Shown one piece after another: positions 11,435 through 22,967 of a stretch of DNA of 64,000 nt. The stretch lies in assembly GCA_964036665.1 (NCBI GenBank), contig OZ038532.1, positions 3,906,001-3,970,000 of the forward strand, given 5' to 3'. Under the pieces are notes generated by a model, which searched no databases, had not been told where the DNA came from, and saw nothing but the letters and a program-made list of their open reading frames with translations. The stretch comes from Gordius sp. MW1 (taxonomy: Eukaryota > Nematomorpha > Gordioida > Gordea > Gordiidae). Made by a program: the position numbers and the translations under genes. Each line of letters begins with the position of its first letter. The stretch's first letter is position 1.

Positions 11435-12151
11435 CCCTGTAGTCGTGATTCAGCTTTTGTACTCTTGTGATCCTAAAAGCTATACCTCTGGTGGATAAAT
11501 ACAATTTTGTGTTTGTTAACGGTGGGGTTACGGTATTGGCAAGGTTCTTGTTTTAGAGCCAGACCAAAATTTTGGGCTTTTGATAGAGTGCTAGTGAAAT
11601 GGAAGTTTTAGATTGGCGAGTTTGTCTACAAATGTTTAATTCATCAAGATGCTGTCATCATAAAGATTAATAGGTAGTCAAGCGTCCCTAACATAGCTCA
11701 GTCATGCTTGGAATGCCGGACTATTAATACTCTCTCATTCAATTTAAACCAGAATGTTGTTGACAATAAACCTTTGACATCTTCCTAAGCATAAATCTTT
11801 GGCACATCCGAGTCACTGTGTCAAAATGTAGTAGTAGTGGGTTTGCACCATATTCACACCAAAAGTCCTCAAAGGAAATAGATACTGGCACTGAAGGTAT
11901 GGCTACTATGCACACCATAATATCGCTCTTGTCCATCAGCTCGGCCCTTAGTGCGCCAGTAACATCACTAGTGTTCGCCCATAAATATTATAACAGAATC
12001 TCTGGCAACCAATCTACAAGCCTGCCTCAGCGAATTGAGTGATGAAATTAGCATTTAATTTAATACGTATATATTGCTGTACTTGGCTTATGATTTTATA
12101 AACTAGCGAACAGCTGTTTTTGCATTTAAATTTATTAAGTATATTAAGGCG
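11435..12151. other. Intergenic; unassigned overlapping frames
   Basis: Two open frames overlap on opposite strands (11739-11936 minus and 11818-12042 plus). The minus frame is the more protein-like, and it lies upstream of the LINE fragment on the same strand, so it may be further element debris. Neither shows a family motif. Confidence 0.3.
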
Positions 12152-12360
12152 CAGTGGCTTAGCTAGACCGAATGAGGGTAGATCTAAGGTTTGGGAACAT
12201 AATTATATGGACATAAAAAGGTACGAGTGTAAGTAAATTTTGAAAAGAAATTACACAAAGGAATAGCTGTTCATGAAATTTGACAAATTTTTAAATCGCC
12301 ATTGACCCCTCCTTATTGGTGTAGAAATCCCCCCCAAGGATAAATGCTAGATAGCCACTG
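12152..12360. mobile_element. Decayed CAGTGGC-ended element
   Basis: It starts CAGTGGCTTAGCTAG and ends CTAGATAGCCACTG, giving imperfect inverted ends around a 209-bp non-coding body with a C-run near the right end. The flanking octamers do not match, so the superfamily is inferred only from resemblance to the elements at 20316 and 61447. Confidence 0.45.
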
Positions 12361-13163
12361 ATGCCTAATTTTATAGTTTATCAAAACTATTTCATTATAC
12401 CTTGAAAAAATATATTAAAGATCGTTAATGTTACTTTTAGCGATAACATATTATTTGCATGAATGTGTAGACGTTCTTCACAATTATTGTTGATTAAAAT
12501 TAAAATAAGTTTTTTTCATTGTTAGGGGCTTTCGTATTAGTTAATGTTTGTCTCAGACATGGTGAACTACATCCTTTTCTTACTTTGTAATCAGCCGTTC
12601 GCCAATCTATATTATTAGTCTTAAACTCTACTATCATCCTCATAAAATAAGCATATATCATCGTCACTAAAATTTGTTTAAATTCAAACATTAGAATAAA
12701 GTTTAAGCAGAGTGTTCCACGGGTCACTCGCAACCCGCCCCAACTTTAAAAATAGAAGTACAAAAGCAAATTGGGTGAGTTTGGATTAAATTTGAAAAAT
12801 GGGATTGGATATGGATAACTTTTTTTAAGCAATCAATTTTTTATAATAGATCATTAAAAAAAGCCAGAGGAAATTTATTAAAACTGCTATTAATAACAAT
12901 CTCTACATGTAGATAAGTTTTAAATTTGCAGAAGTTAATAAAATAAAGCTAATATAATAGACAAAGTTGGCATTTTGCCATTATAATAGAATTTGTAACT
13001 ATAAAAAGCTTCTTCTAATCGTGCATAGGATTTGTTGGATTTATCATTTGAATGCAAAATTATGCATAATGAATTGTCCTATATATTATAATATGCAAAC
13101 TTTATAGTGGCTAGTAAACTTAAAAATTCTCTAAATAAGAAAATCTTACGAAGCAATACTCAC
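12361..13163. other. No gene seen
   Basis: AT-rich sequence with no supported exon. A 77-codon frame on the - strand (12500-12733) lacks splice or motif support. Confidence 0.35.
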
Positions 13164-14003
13164 CAGAGGTCAGAAATGCCCGGCCCGGCCCGCCCGACCC
13201 GGCCCACGGGCCGGGCCGGGCAACTGTCTTATGTTTTACTTTTCGGACGGACCCGGGCGGGCACGCTGATAAGATTCGGGCAATTCGGGCATGCCAAAAA
13301 TTTTATCAAATTGATTTTCCTCAAAAAAAGAAAAATTCGCTTATAAACAATTTTGGGCCATAATAAATTTGACTAGATTTTTTTCTATCGCTTAAATCCT
13401 TATCGTACGTTTATATAATGTCCTAAATCCTAATTTTAACTTCTTCAGAATTAAATTTTATTTCATTTCGAATAAATTAGTTTAACTGGTTTATCTCAAG
13501 ATCAAAAGATTATCCCCGGAAATTGTCGACGATTTGTTATTTTTACATAATAATTATAAATAATAAAATATTGTCATCTTTGTTCTGATCAATATGCCAT
13601 TATTTAATGCTTATTTTGTAATAGTGGTTAAAAGATTTTGGGATTGGATAATTTCTAGTCTAACGGGCAAATTTTATTAATAAGGCCGGGCAGCTCTAAT
13701 GGTTTGGGCATGGCTGAGCGGACACTTAGAAGGGTTCAGGCGGGAAATTTAGTTAAAAATTTAGACCGGGCCGGGTTTGGGCAGAAAATTTTTAACAAAT
13801 CCGACCTCTGTTTGCGACCTCACAAATTCGGGACTAACGGGCAAATTTAATATTTCGGGCCGGGCAATTCGGGCAGCTTTAACGATTCGGGCGGGCCCGG
13901 GCGGACACTTAGATGGGTTCGGGCGGGCTCGGGCGGGCAGATTAATTATAAAATCGGGCCGGGCCGGGTTCGGGCTGAAAAATTCTAACAAATCTGACCT
14001 CTG
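13164..14003. mobile_element. hAT-type non-autonomous element, GC-rich ends (CAGAGGTCAG family)
   Basis: Its ends are CAGAGGTCAGAAATG and AATCTGACCTCTG, and it is flanked by a perfect 8-bp duplication ATACTCAC (13156-13163 and 14004-14011). An 8-bp duplication together with CAGAG-type ends fits the hAT superfamily. The subterminal regions are runs of CCCGGCCCG and CGGGCCGGG inside AT-rich DNA. No transposase is present; the open frames over the GC tracts are by-products. Relatives lie at 28912-29281, 53831-54255 and, decayed, about 20650-20960. Confidence 0.85.
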
Positions 14004-14011
14004 ATACTCAC

Positions 14012-14440
14012 ATCAAAATGCCTTGCTAAGCATTCGCATTGTCAAATAATGTTTTTCATAATTGTTGATAAGAACTTGGGTCATAGGTTTATAAAAGCCA
14101 AAAAAACTAACATATTTATTTTAATTAAAAAGTTTATAATAAATAAATATGTAATAAAACTTCTAACATGATAATAATTTATAAATTTCCTCTGAAATTT
14201 CTAACTAATGTTATTACTTGAATTTTATTAAGCACTTCTCTTAAACATTTTATCATATAATAATGTGTTTTTTAGTGAAATTTTATTTTTTATATATTTT
14301 ATTAGATCGTGAATCATACGTATAAGTGAAACAACCATTCGCAAACAACATTTACATGGGAGTCGAAACATATAATTAGGGCGGAATTTTACATATAAAT
14401 ATCGAAATGCAGCATTAATGCAAGCAATGGGATTTTTTCA
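14012..14440. other. 3' flank of the neuropeptide receptor gene
   Basis: AT-rich sequence downstream of the receptor's stop codon. I see no gene. It should hold the receptor's 3' UTR. Confidence 0.4.
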
Positions 14441-16801
14441 TCAAATTTTGTACAAATTAAATTTTATAAAATTATGAGGATTCAATTCAGTGTTAGGAAC
14501 GTGACTATCGCGATACGATAACTCATTTGATAGGTCATCTGATAAGTATTTTGTGTTGGACGTTGATGGAGATGAACATATTTTATGACAAAAATTGTTT
14601 TTAAGTATTAATGATCGTTCATTGTTGTTTGAGCAGTGTGGAACGTCTATGTTATTGCTTTCGACATTAGATAAGGTGTAGATAAGAGATGGGCCGACAT
14701 AAACATTGTTGTCATTCTCATTTTTGTCTTTAACTAAAGCGTATACAGGGGAATGTGTATAATTCATGAGTTTGCCTTCGGTTTTTAATTTAATTTTTGA
14801 GTCAAAGTTGTCATATTCTAGGCTAGGATTTTCATGTAATTTTCCTAATTCAATCTTTAGCTTGGTTATTGGATTGCTGAGTTCCAAATTCTCTTTGGTT
14901 TTGTTCTTTTCCTTTTTTACTAGTAAGATATCTTTGGTAGGTGAGGTATCCTGCTTGATAAATTTACTTTCCATCGTATTTATCCTTGGTCTTACGACAT
15001 TATATTGCGGATCACTATTTTGTAGACTAAAACATCTCTTTTGAAATAGGGTGTTTTCCTTTTCATCTTCACTATCAATAAAATTTATTTTGGGGGATTG
15101 GCTTGTGGTGCATTCGGCACTTTGGCCTTCTAGGCAGACATTCTTACCTCCCCGGGTGTCAGATACATTAGATCCTTTTCCAAGCTGAACATCTAAATTT
15201 GAGTGTGAAGAACATCTATGTTTTATATTGCTACGTTTACGTGTTATAGAGGTCCAGAAAGATTTAGGGCAAAATGGAGTAGATTTCGAATAGATTCGCA
15301 ACAATTCCTTACTATTGCTCTCACTATTCGGTAAACAATCCTTCTTAATTAAGTCAAATGAGTGAGAAGTTGTAAAATTTTTAAGATCCTTTTTGGAATC
15401 AATTTTATAATGTATTGGGGCATACTTAACGCGATTTTCATCCTTAGCTACGCCGTTATCGACGCCACGAATATAATTACACTGATTGAATAAATTAGTA
15501 ACAATGTTTCCTTTGTTTTTAGAGCTAGGAGCTCTGTTTAGAATGCTTTTGAAAACTATGTTCCGTTCCCCACTTGGTTGGTTTAAAACAGAATATTCAT
15601 TGTCCTCATCGTCGTCTTCTTTAGCAATATTGGTCATAAGATCCACGACTAGCGCTTTTCTATTAGGCGTTTCTCCATTTTTATTGGAGCCAACATGATT
15701 CATGACGTTGTTAAAACAAGGGAGGATTCGTTTGAATTCTTGTCTAAAATTTGAATTAAACCAGGCATATAGGATGGGATTGTGGCACGCTGAGCTCATG
15801 GCTATTAAGTGAGAAGCGAAGAAAACGAGGGTGTAATACTTCCACCAGATGAGTTCGTTGTGTATGTCGAAAAATATAATGACGAAGTTGAGAGGTAACC
15901 AGCACAGGGAGAATAGGGTAATCATCGTTATGAGCATAATATTTAGTTTCTTTTTACGCTTTATGTCTCTTCGTTCACCCTTTTTCTTAAAGCCGTGCAG
16001 CTCCATTTTCGTCTTTTCACCCATAAATCTGCTCACTCTGTGGTAAAAATAAGCTATACTTATGAGGGGAAAAATAAATTGGGCTACGATGTTGAACGAC
16101 GAATAGCCGATGCGAAGTTTGGGGGAAGGCCAAAATTCTTCGCAATATTGCGTGTGATCATCGGGATATTCGACAACTTTCTGGAACCAAGCAAGAGGCA
16201 AAGATATAACTGTCGAAACGACCCAAATGAGACATATGCGGTATATCGAACCACGAAATGACATACGAGGTATAAATGGGTACAAGATGACCCTATACCT
16301 ATCGTAGGCAATCACGGTTAAAGTCAGTGTAGATAAATAAACGGACATGCACTGCGTCATACTAACTAGACGACAAAGGATGCGTCCGAAAACCCACGAG
16401 CCTATGAAACTGTATAACGGTGTAAAGGGAACGCACAGAATACTCATCATTATATCTGAGACCGCTAAATTAGCGATGAAGATGTTAGTTACCGTGCGTC
16501 GAAGAGATTTATTTTTGCAAACTACGTAAATGATTAAGGTGTTACCAAACAGACCGGAAAAAAAGATGATGATGTAGAGGATAGAAAAAATAATTCTAAT
16601 CTCCAATCGAGTCAAAATGTCAACCCATTGAACATTTGAGGAATTGGATTCTTCGGATGCATTGGTATAATTTAAGCCCTGAATTAAATTAGATTCCAAT
16701 TCAAAGATTGTCGAAAGGATTATCGGTGGAGGTTTGGTGTTGAAAGTTAACGGATATAACAGATCAGGATTAGTAGTGTTCAATGTAACTGAAATCGGCA
16801 T
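14441..16801 (-). CDS. Neuropeptide-type class A GPCR (NPY/NPF/PrRP-receptor-like), intronless
   Basis: This is a 786-residue seven-helix receptor. The N-terminus carries four sequons (NTT, NYT, NAS, NSS). Helix 1 begins near residue 68 with FGNTL. Helix 2 has NLAVSD with Asp116, helix 3 has Cys143 and AYDRYR with Arg168, and extracellular loop 2 has YCEEFWP with Cys220, completing the usual disulfide. Helix 6 has CWLP (300-303) and helix 7 has CHNPILYAW (NPxxY at 341-345), then NFRQEF. The CEEFWP and MSSACHNPILYAW patterns are typical of the NPY, NPF and prolactin-releasing-peptide receptor group, so a peptide ligand and G-protein coupling at the cell surface are likely. The cytoplasmic tail of about 430 residues is unusually long and rich in Ser, Asn and Lys. 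The ATG at 16801 is the only one giving a full extracellular N-terminus. The exact ligand is unknown. Confidence 0.93.
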   Translation of the reverse strand: MPISVTLNTTNPDLLYPLTFNTKPPPIILSTIFELESNLIQGLNYTNASEESNSSNVQWVDILTRLEIRIIFSILYIIIFFSGLFGNTLIIYVVCKNKSLRRTVTNIFIANLAVSDIMMSILCVPFTPLYSFIGSWVFGRILCRLVSMTQCMSVYLSTLTLTVIAYDRYRVILYPFIPRMSFRGSIYRICLIWVVSTVISLPLAWFQKVVEYPDDHTQYCEEFWPSPKLRIGYSSFNIVAQFIFPLISIAYFYHRVSRFMGEKTKMELHGFKKKGERRDIKRKKKLNIMLITMITLFSLCWLPLNFVIIFFDIHNELIWWKYYTLVFFASHLIAMSSACHNPILYAWFNSNFRQEFKRILPCFNNVMNHVGSNKNGETPNRKALVVDLMTNIAKEDDDEDNEYSVLNQPSGERNIVFKSILNRAPSSKNKGNIVTNLFNQCNYIRGVDNGVAKDENRVKYAPIHYKIDSKKDLKNFTTSHSFDLIKKDCLPNSESNSKELLRIYSKSTPFCPKSFWTSITRKRSNIKHRCSSHSNLDVQLGKGSNVSDTRGGKNVCLEGQSAECTTSQSPKINFIDSEDEKENTLFQKRCFSLQNSDPQYNVVRPRINTMESKFIKQDTSPTKDILLVKKEKNKTKENLELSNPITKLKIELGKLHENPSLEYDNFDSKIKLKTEGKLMNYTHSPVYALVKDKNENDNNVYVGPSLIYTLSNVESNNIDVPHCSNNNERSLILKNNFCHKICSSPSTSNTKYLSDDLSNELSYRDSHVPNTELNPHNFIKFNLYKI

Positions 16802-17979
16802 ATAGACGAATTATTCGTTTATAGTGTATCACTTGCTTGCTGTCAAATTAGAGATTTTGAACGATACATTTGAAGCTATAGCCTTATAAAATAAAAATAA
16901 ATTTGTTAGTGTTTTTACATAAAATTTAATTTTTTTAGAGTTAATAAGGTATGAAGAATTGAATAATTACTTGGGGACGCATAATTATGATTTATAGCCG
17001 CTGTCATGCTAGATTAGGCATGGTTCACTAATTTTGCATCAAACTTAATGCAAATTGTGACACTTAATGAATGACAAGTTAAAGTAATTAACTCTTAATT
17101 AAAGTTTTAAACAATTTTATTATTACCCATTTTTAAGCTTAAAAATGATTCTCGAACAATTGAAAGCAGCATTAGAATTTTTAAAGCTAAAGTTCCTGCT
17201 AAAAAATATAAGAACCTTGAAGTCTCAAATATGAATTCGTTTAACATGATGTTTTTATACATCACTCTATATCTCACATCAAGGAATTGTTTTGTTAACC
17301 ATCGACATGTTATATAACATGGGTGTATTCAGGTTCTAAATTAAAAGGGAAAAATTTTAAATTTTACGCGTAATTTGAGTAAATTTTCAAGGACTTTTCG
17401 GTTATAAGAAAGGGGACCAACTTATTCCTATTATATTGAATCAGCATTCCTGAGATTGTTCTTTGATTTTAATAGTGTTTTACTATTAATTCTCAATCAA
17501 ACTTATATAAAAAGAGTTCAGATACTTTCTGATTTTGCACAAAGCTTTTAATTAGAAGGGGTTTTAAGGCCAAAAGAAAGATCAATTTATATACAACATG
17601 AATCATGAATATTCATGGGTAAAATGTGGTCATTACAAACCTTTATGTATGCGCAAATCTGAGACATAGATATTTTCTGTGCTAAATTAATGAAAAATTA
17701 ATGAGTCTCGTTAATAATTGATTTACGAATCTAGTAGATATATTTTGACGCCGCCTGAGTGCACAATTTGCTATTATTACCAGAGTTAATAACTTCAAAC
17801 TCCTCTCGTATTTTATTTAACATTCGTCCCATTTATTTTGCATTCACAATCTAAAGCTAAACGATCGTTACTCATAGCAACTTTTACTAAGATCAGAGCA
17901 AATTAGATATGAGTGAACCTGAATATAAAATTAAAAAATTTAAATATGCGATAGGTGCAAGTTAATTAGAGGGCGTTAT
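16802..17979. other. Upstream region of the receptor; no gene seen
   Basis: AT-rich, with only short frames. It should contain the promoter and 5' UTR of the - strand receptor, but I find no clear TATA box or splice pair. Confidence 0.35.
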
Positions 17980-19690
17980 AAGAAAAAACTCGGGCCTTCG
18001 GCCCTCGTGGGAAGGGGGAGAAGGGAAGAGGGGAAGGGAAGGGGGGACGACTCATCTGTACTTCGTATAAATGTATCATATTTGCTATGCAATTTATGGG
18101 CGAGAAAGGTGGGAAGGGGCGAGAATGCCTATAGGGGGGTATTAAATGCCTAATGATTAATTAATTATTTATACAAATTTTCCATTATAGGCAAAATGAT
18201 ATAGGCAAAATGTAATATAGGCAAGGGTTAGGGTTAGATTTAGTGTTTGCATCTAGTTGCGTATTACATTAGTTTTTATTGATTATGGGTCTAACAAACA
18301 TTATATTATAAAACAACACAATGTTAAGAATTTGCAGAATTGTTGGGAGAAATGTTTTGTTGAATTTGAACAATTTTTAATTAAAAAAATCAAAAATTTG
18401 GCCAATGGTCACTTTTTTTCTATTGGTCAGTACCAACAGATACTCTATAGGTCAATGATAGCCAAAAAAATGGAAAAAAAAATTTGATGCTCACTTTGGC
18501 CAATGGTCATTTTTTTCCATTGGTCAGCAGCCAGGACACGGTAAAAGTGGATATAAATTCATAAGAGTAAAAAAAAACGAAAAAAAAATTTTCAAATCAC
18601 ATTTTGGCCAATGGTCATTTTTTTCCATTGGTCAGCAGCCAGGACACAAGTGGATATAAATTCATAATAGTCAAAAAAAACGAAAAAAAAGTTTTCGAAT
18701 CACATTTTGGCCAATGGTCATTTTATTCCATTGGTCAGCAGCCAGCGGACGGCCAAAAAGTGATAATAGCAATGGTAGGAACAGGAACAATCATAATAGT
18801 CAAAAAAAAACGAAAAAAATATTTTCGATTCACATTTTGGCCAATGGTCATTTTTTCCATCGGTCAGGAGCCAGCGGACGGCCAAAAAGTCATAATAGCA
18901 ATGGTAGTAACAGGAACAATCATAATAGTCAAAAAAAACGAAAAAATAAACTCGGATTCACATTTTGGCCAATGGTCATTTTTTTCAGTGGTCAGCAGCC
19001 AACGGACGGCCAAAAAGTCTTATTATCAATGATAGTAACAAGAACAATCATAAGAGTCAAAAAAAACCGGGATTCTAACCCAAAAACTAGTTAAATTGCA
19101 TAGCACTTAAAAGTAAACAACTTTTATTTATGTTTATTATATAACATTGGTCAGCAGCCAGCGGACCACCAAAAAGTCATAATAGCAATGGTAGAAACAG
19201 GAACAATCATAATAGTCAAAAAAAACGAAAAAAATAATTTCGATTCACATTTTGGCCAATGGTCATTTTTTTCATTGGTCAGCAGCCAGCGGACGGCCAA
19301 AAATTCTTATTATCAATGATAGTAACAAGAACAATCATAAGAGTCAAAAAAACTCCGGGATTCTAACCCCAAAACTAGTTAAATTGCATAGCAATTAAAA
19401 AGTAAACAACTTTTATTTATGTTTATTATATAACTAGTTAGTTTGCATAGCATTAAAAGTAAACAACTTTTATCTATGTTTATTATGTAATAGATAATTT
19501 AACAAATCTTATATATAACACACCGAGGGAGATAGAGATGAGGGGTGGGGCACCTCTTTCTCATGCATTAATTTAAAAAATCGATAACCTAATATACCCA
19601 ATGCAAATAGATAGGGAGGGTAACGGACAACGGACGGACAACCAAAAAACGAGCCCATAAATTGCATAGCAATTAATAAAGGACGGAAGG
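17980..19690. repeat. Composite repeat: hairpin head, CCAATGGTCA satellite, TTGCATAGCAATTAA end
   Basis: The order is a hairpin CGGGCCTTCGGCCCTCG (17990), a G-run, and GCTATGCAATTTATGGGCGAG (about 18087). From about 18380 to 19320 follows a tandem array of units of roughly 115-125 bp. Each unit has GGCCAATGGTCA, a T-run, CCATTGGTCAGCAGCCA, then GCGGACGGCCAAAAAG. It ends with GAGGGAGATAGAGATGAGGGG (about 19526) and CGAGCCCATAAATTGCATAGCAA (about 19650). Open frames across the array (18604-19032, 18714-19094) exist because the repeat lacks stops. The same head and tail flank a different middle at 42693-43440. Confidence 0.8.
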
Positions 19691-20315
19691 GGGAGGGCAG
19701 TACTAAATATTTAACTATTTGTATTTAATCATAATGTAATATAAAAACCTTTTTTTGCATTTTTTCGAAGGGGTAGCTGCTTCTTCATGTATGCGTTTGA
19801 AACTATAGATCGATATGTGTTAAGGACCTTAATTTATAAACTATAAAATTTTATTACCTATTAAAATCTTATTATGATTTAGGTAACATTTATAATGAAG
19901 TTTAAAGTATATCTTTTAAAAAGCGGAAAAAAGCTTATTAAGGCTACGGCAATACATTAATCATGAGTGGATTTGCTTATTGTTTAAAAAACCAATTTTT
20001 TCCGCTTGGTTTCCTTTGGGGTGCGCTTTTATTTCATCCTATTAACTTTCAAATTAGGAGCTTTGTAATATGAAATGCAGTAATATGAAGCACAAATAAC
20101 CCTTTAATTTCATTTATATTCACGAGTTAGTCTCTTTACCAATACAAGATTATACTAATATGCAGTTGACCATGTATACATATTTATCCATTTCTATGAT
20201 CGTTTTAGTGAAATCTAAAACAGTTATGTCCGTTTTGCATATAGTCTAGCGCAATTTAAATTTGAAACTACGAGAAAAATTATTGCAAATCCAAATTTAT
20301 AAGGAGATTATACAT
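19691..20315. other. No gene seen
   Basis: AT-rich intergenic DNA between two repeat elements. I see no exon or RNA gene. Confidence 0.35.
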
Positions 20316-20580
20316 CAGTGGCGTAAATGAGGGAGGGGGGGGGCAAAAATTTGAAAAGTTTTTTGATTAATAGTAACTAAATTAAATGGGTTAAAATATT
20401 ATAGTTTAGTTCATCAAAGACTTTAAGACACTTATAAAAACATAGAAAGAAAATATATACATTTATTTTTTTCGATATTTCCAGATATGATTGTGAAAAT
20501 TGATATGAAAAAAAAGCTTGTTTGAACATATATTTCCCGCGAAAACACCAGACCGCCCCAGGAACTGAATAACTAAGCGC
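20316..20580. mobile_element. CAGTGGCGTAAATGAGG element, right end decayed
   Basis: It starts CAGTGGCGTAAATGAGGG and shares its body (for example TTAAGACACTTATAAAAAC) with the better-preserved copy at 61447-61665. The right inverted end has diverged and I could not place it exactly. Confidence 0.5.
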
Positions 20581-20649
20581 TTATTATAATGTTCCTCATT
20601 CTATATAATATGAATACTTTTATCATTTATCATATTTGTGTAAAAAATG

Positions 20650-20960
20650 TTGCTAAAACCCATCACGGTTTGATAACTAAATTGCCTGCCAACGCCAGCC
20701 AAACCCCTTTAATTGCCCAATTCACTAATGCTGTCCGAACAGCCGGGCCCAAAATGACGATTTTATGTTTCTAGAATTAGTATTGTCTTATTTTCAAAAA
20801 ACTTTGATTTAACTCTAGAATTTTTACAAAGTGACAAAAAAATAGTTAACTATATAAAAATCTCATTATGGTGCCCGCCCATGCCTACTTGAAAATCTCA
20901 ATTTAGAACGTTAGCCTGCCCCACCCTTAGCCGAGTGGGCTCAGCAGCGAGCCCAACTTT
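20650..20960. mobile_element. Decayed copy of the GC-rich CAGAGGTCAG family
   Basis: Both ends are unrecognisable, but the phrase TGGTGCCCGCCCATGCC and the later AATTTAGAACGTTAGCCTGCC follow the layout of the right half of the element at 53831-54255. The 61-codon frame at 20589-20774 is part of this repeat. Confidence 0.35.
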
Positions 20961-21307
20961 TTGGTTGTTTAATTTTTATTTTTAATTACAAGTAAAATGC
21001 AAAAAAAAAATTGCCAGCTTCCCCCCCCCCCCATAGACATAAACCAGTGAAAAGTGTGAATTAAATACTGATATCTTACGAGGGTAGAGTCTAACAGGAC
21101 TAGCTGGACTTAAAGCCCAAGCCCTGTCAAAATCAAACATACTAAACATTTAGCCATTCTTTGAAATAAAACAGCCCTATTTTAAATAAATATATGGTTC
21201 GCTCCCCTGTATAATACAGCTTTAGACTTCTCCTCCCTGATTATAAAAAATGTTTGTATATTTTTTAAATTTATATTCAACATTTTTTAATATACATAAG
21301 ATTTATA

Positions 21308-21462
21308 CATGGGCGTAGCCAGGATTGGAATTAGAGGGGGGCAATAATGATTAAAAAAGGCAAATAACAATTTTTTTAAAATTTTAGCCTTTATTATAAA
21401 AATTTTAAGATTTTTTGGAGGGGGGCAGCACCTCTCTCTGCCACCCCCTGACTACGCCCTTG
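21308..21462. mobile_element. hAT-type short element (CATGGGCGTAGCCAGG family)
   Basis: A 155-bp element starts CATGGGCGTAGCCAGGATT and ends CTACGCCCTTG, with G-runs just inside each end. Flanking octamers are GATTTATA and GATATATA (7 of 8). It is non-coding. Confidence 0.75.
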
Positions 21463-22967
21463 GATATATATACATAATAGCGAAAACTTTTAAAAATAGG
21501 TAAGCAATTCAAAAAGCGCGTCTGTCATAAAAAAATAAAGAGTATTGAATTACAGCAAGATAAATTAAATTCTTTATTCATCATATACTTATCCTTGTTA
21601 CCTATTACGAGCAACCATTCACATTATGTATTTACATGGTGAAATCAATTTTAAATGTAAATAAAGCCTTTAGGCCAGGCTTGAGCTCTAATCCAGCGAA
21701 ATTGAAAAATTGGACTCAGGCCGGGCCAATAAAAAGAAATTCAGTGGGGCTCTAATTATTATTTTTAATCTATACTAAATATTTATTATTATTGTGAAGA
21801 TGAAAGAAAAAAATAAAATTAAGAATTATAAATAAAAATTTTCTGATATTGCTCTTAAATTATAAATATAAAAATACAAATGCTTAAGCTTAACAAGATA
21901 GCCGCATGGGCCAAGCCAAGGAGGAGCAGTGCCCACCCCTAAATCCAAAATTAGTAATATATTTAACAATATTAGTTTACGATATCAAAATAATCATGAT
22001 TTGACCCGTTCATAAACTTTTTAACCCCTCCCCCCCCCCCCCCCACTTAATCGAAATCTTGTTTTGTGAATCTGCATTTATTTATAATTAATGATAAATT
22101 AAGATTTAATTGTACTTAATTAATAAAATAACGAGGTGATTTTGACAGACGTGAACACAAGTTTCAAAGTAATTTAAGTCCAAAAATAATATTTATAAAA
22201 AAAGGAATTACCTATGGATCCGTCTACAATGCCATATTTTTTTAATAATAGAGGGAAGTCAACATTCGTAATAAGAAATATTGAAGATTAATAATAATTT
22301 CAAAGTTTAATCCAAATTTAATTAAATAATCGCCGTGATATATTTATTGGCGATCGACTTCAGGGGAAATAAGGTGGACCGTAGGAAATTAGAATTGTGC
22401 ATTGTTTTGTAAGTGTTAGCCAACTTGAAAGACAATTTGTGATTTGCGGATCGTAGCTTGGCAATCATAAAAGCATTATAATTTCAATCTACGTAAAAAA
22501 ATGGCTGCAACCAGAGTGTTCAAAATTTGGAGCACCGAGAGGAAATTAAATGTGGAGTATGATAAAATGTTGATTATAATCAAAAGAGGACATTAATAAA
22601 TATAGAACTACCAAAGGGAAACTTAAGATGCAGAGGTAAAAACAACGAGCATTTATTTAGGTCGGATGTGGTATAATATGATACCTTTTTGTTCCGGCGA
22701 GATATTAATTGCTTTTATCTCCAAAATAGTTCGTAATTTAATATTTATATATAGAGAGAGTGTAATAATTAAATGGAAATTAATTGTATATAAACATGGA
22801 TATTCATGAATAGAAATACTTTATTGATTTTCATCGATATATTTTTTACTACCAATTATTCGTGAAACACTGCCAACTAGCCTCGCGTACACTATACATA
22901 ATTAATTCTCACATAAATTTTTTATATTTTAGTAACTCATAAAATATAATAATAATAGTATCTACCC
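21463..22967. other. No gene seen; repeat debris
   Basis: GC-richer patches near 21660-21730 and 21900-21950 look like decayed element ends. A 15-base C-run lies near 22027. A 32-codon frame from the ATG at about 22501 has no support. Confidence 0.35.

Noticed and set aside
12152-12360. 8-bp target duplication for the CAGTGGC-ended element
   Set aside because: Flanks TTAAGGCG and ATGCCTAA do not match.
13107-14004. Gly/Arg/Pro-rich frames on both strands
   Set aside because: They lie over the GC tracts of a hAT-type element with clear ends and target duplication.
18604-19094. Two overlapping frames of 126 and 142 codons
   Set aside because: They follow the satellite unit in two different frames. 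The repeat simply lacks stops.
18380-19320. CRISPR-like array
   Set aside because: Repeats and intervening parts are both repeated, units are about 120 bp, and the DNA is animal.
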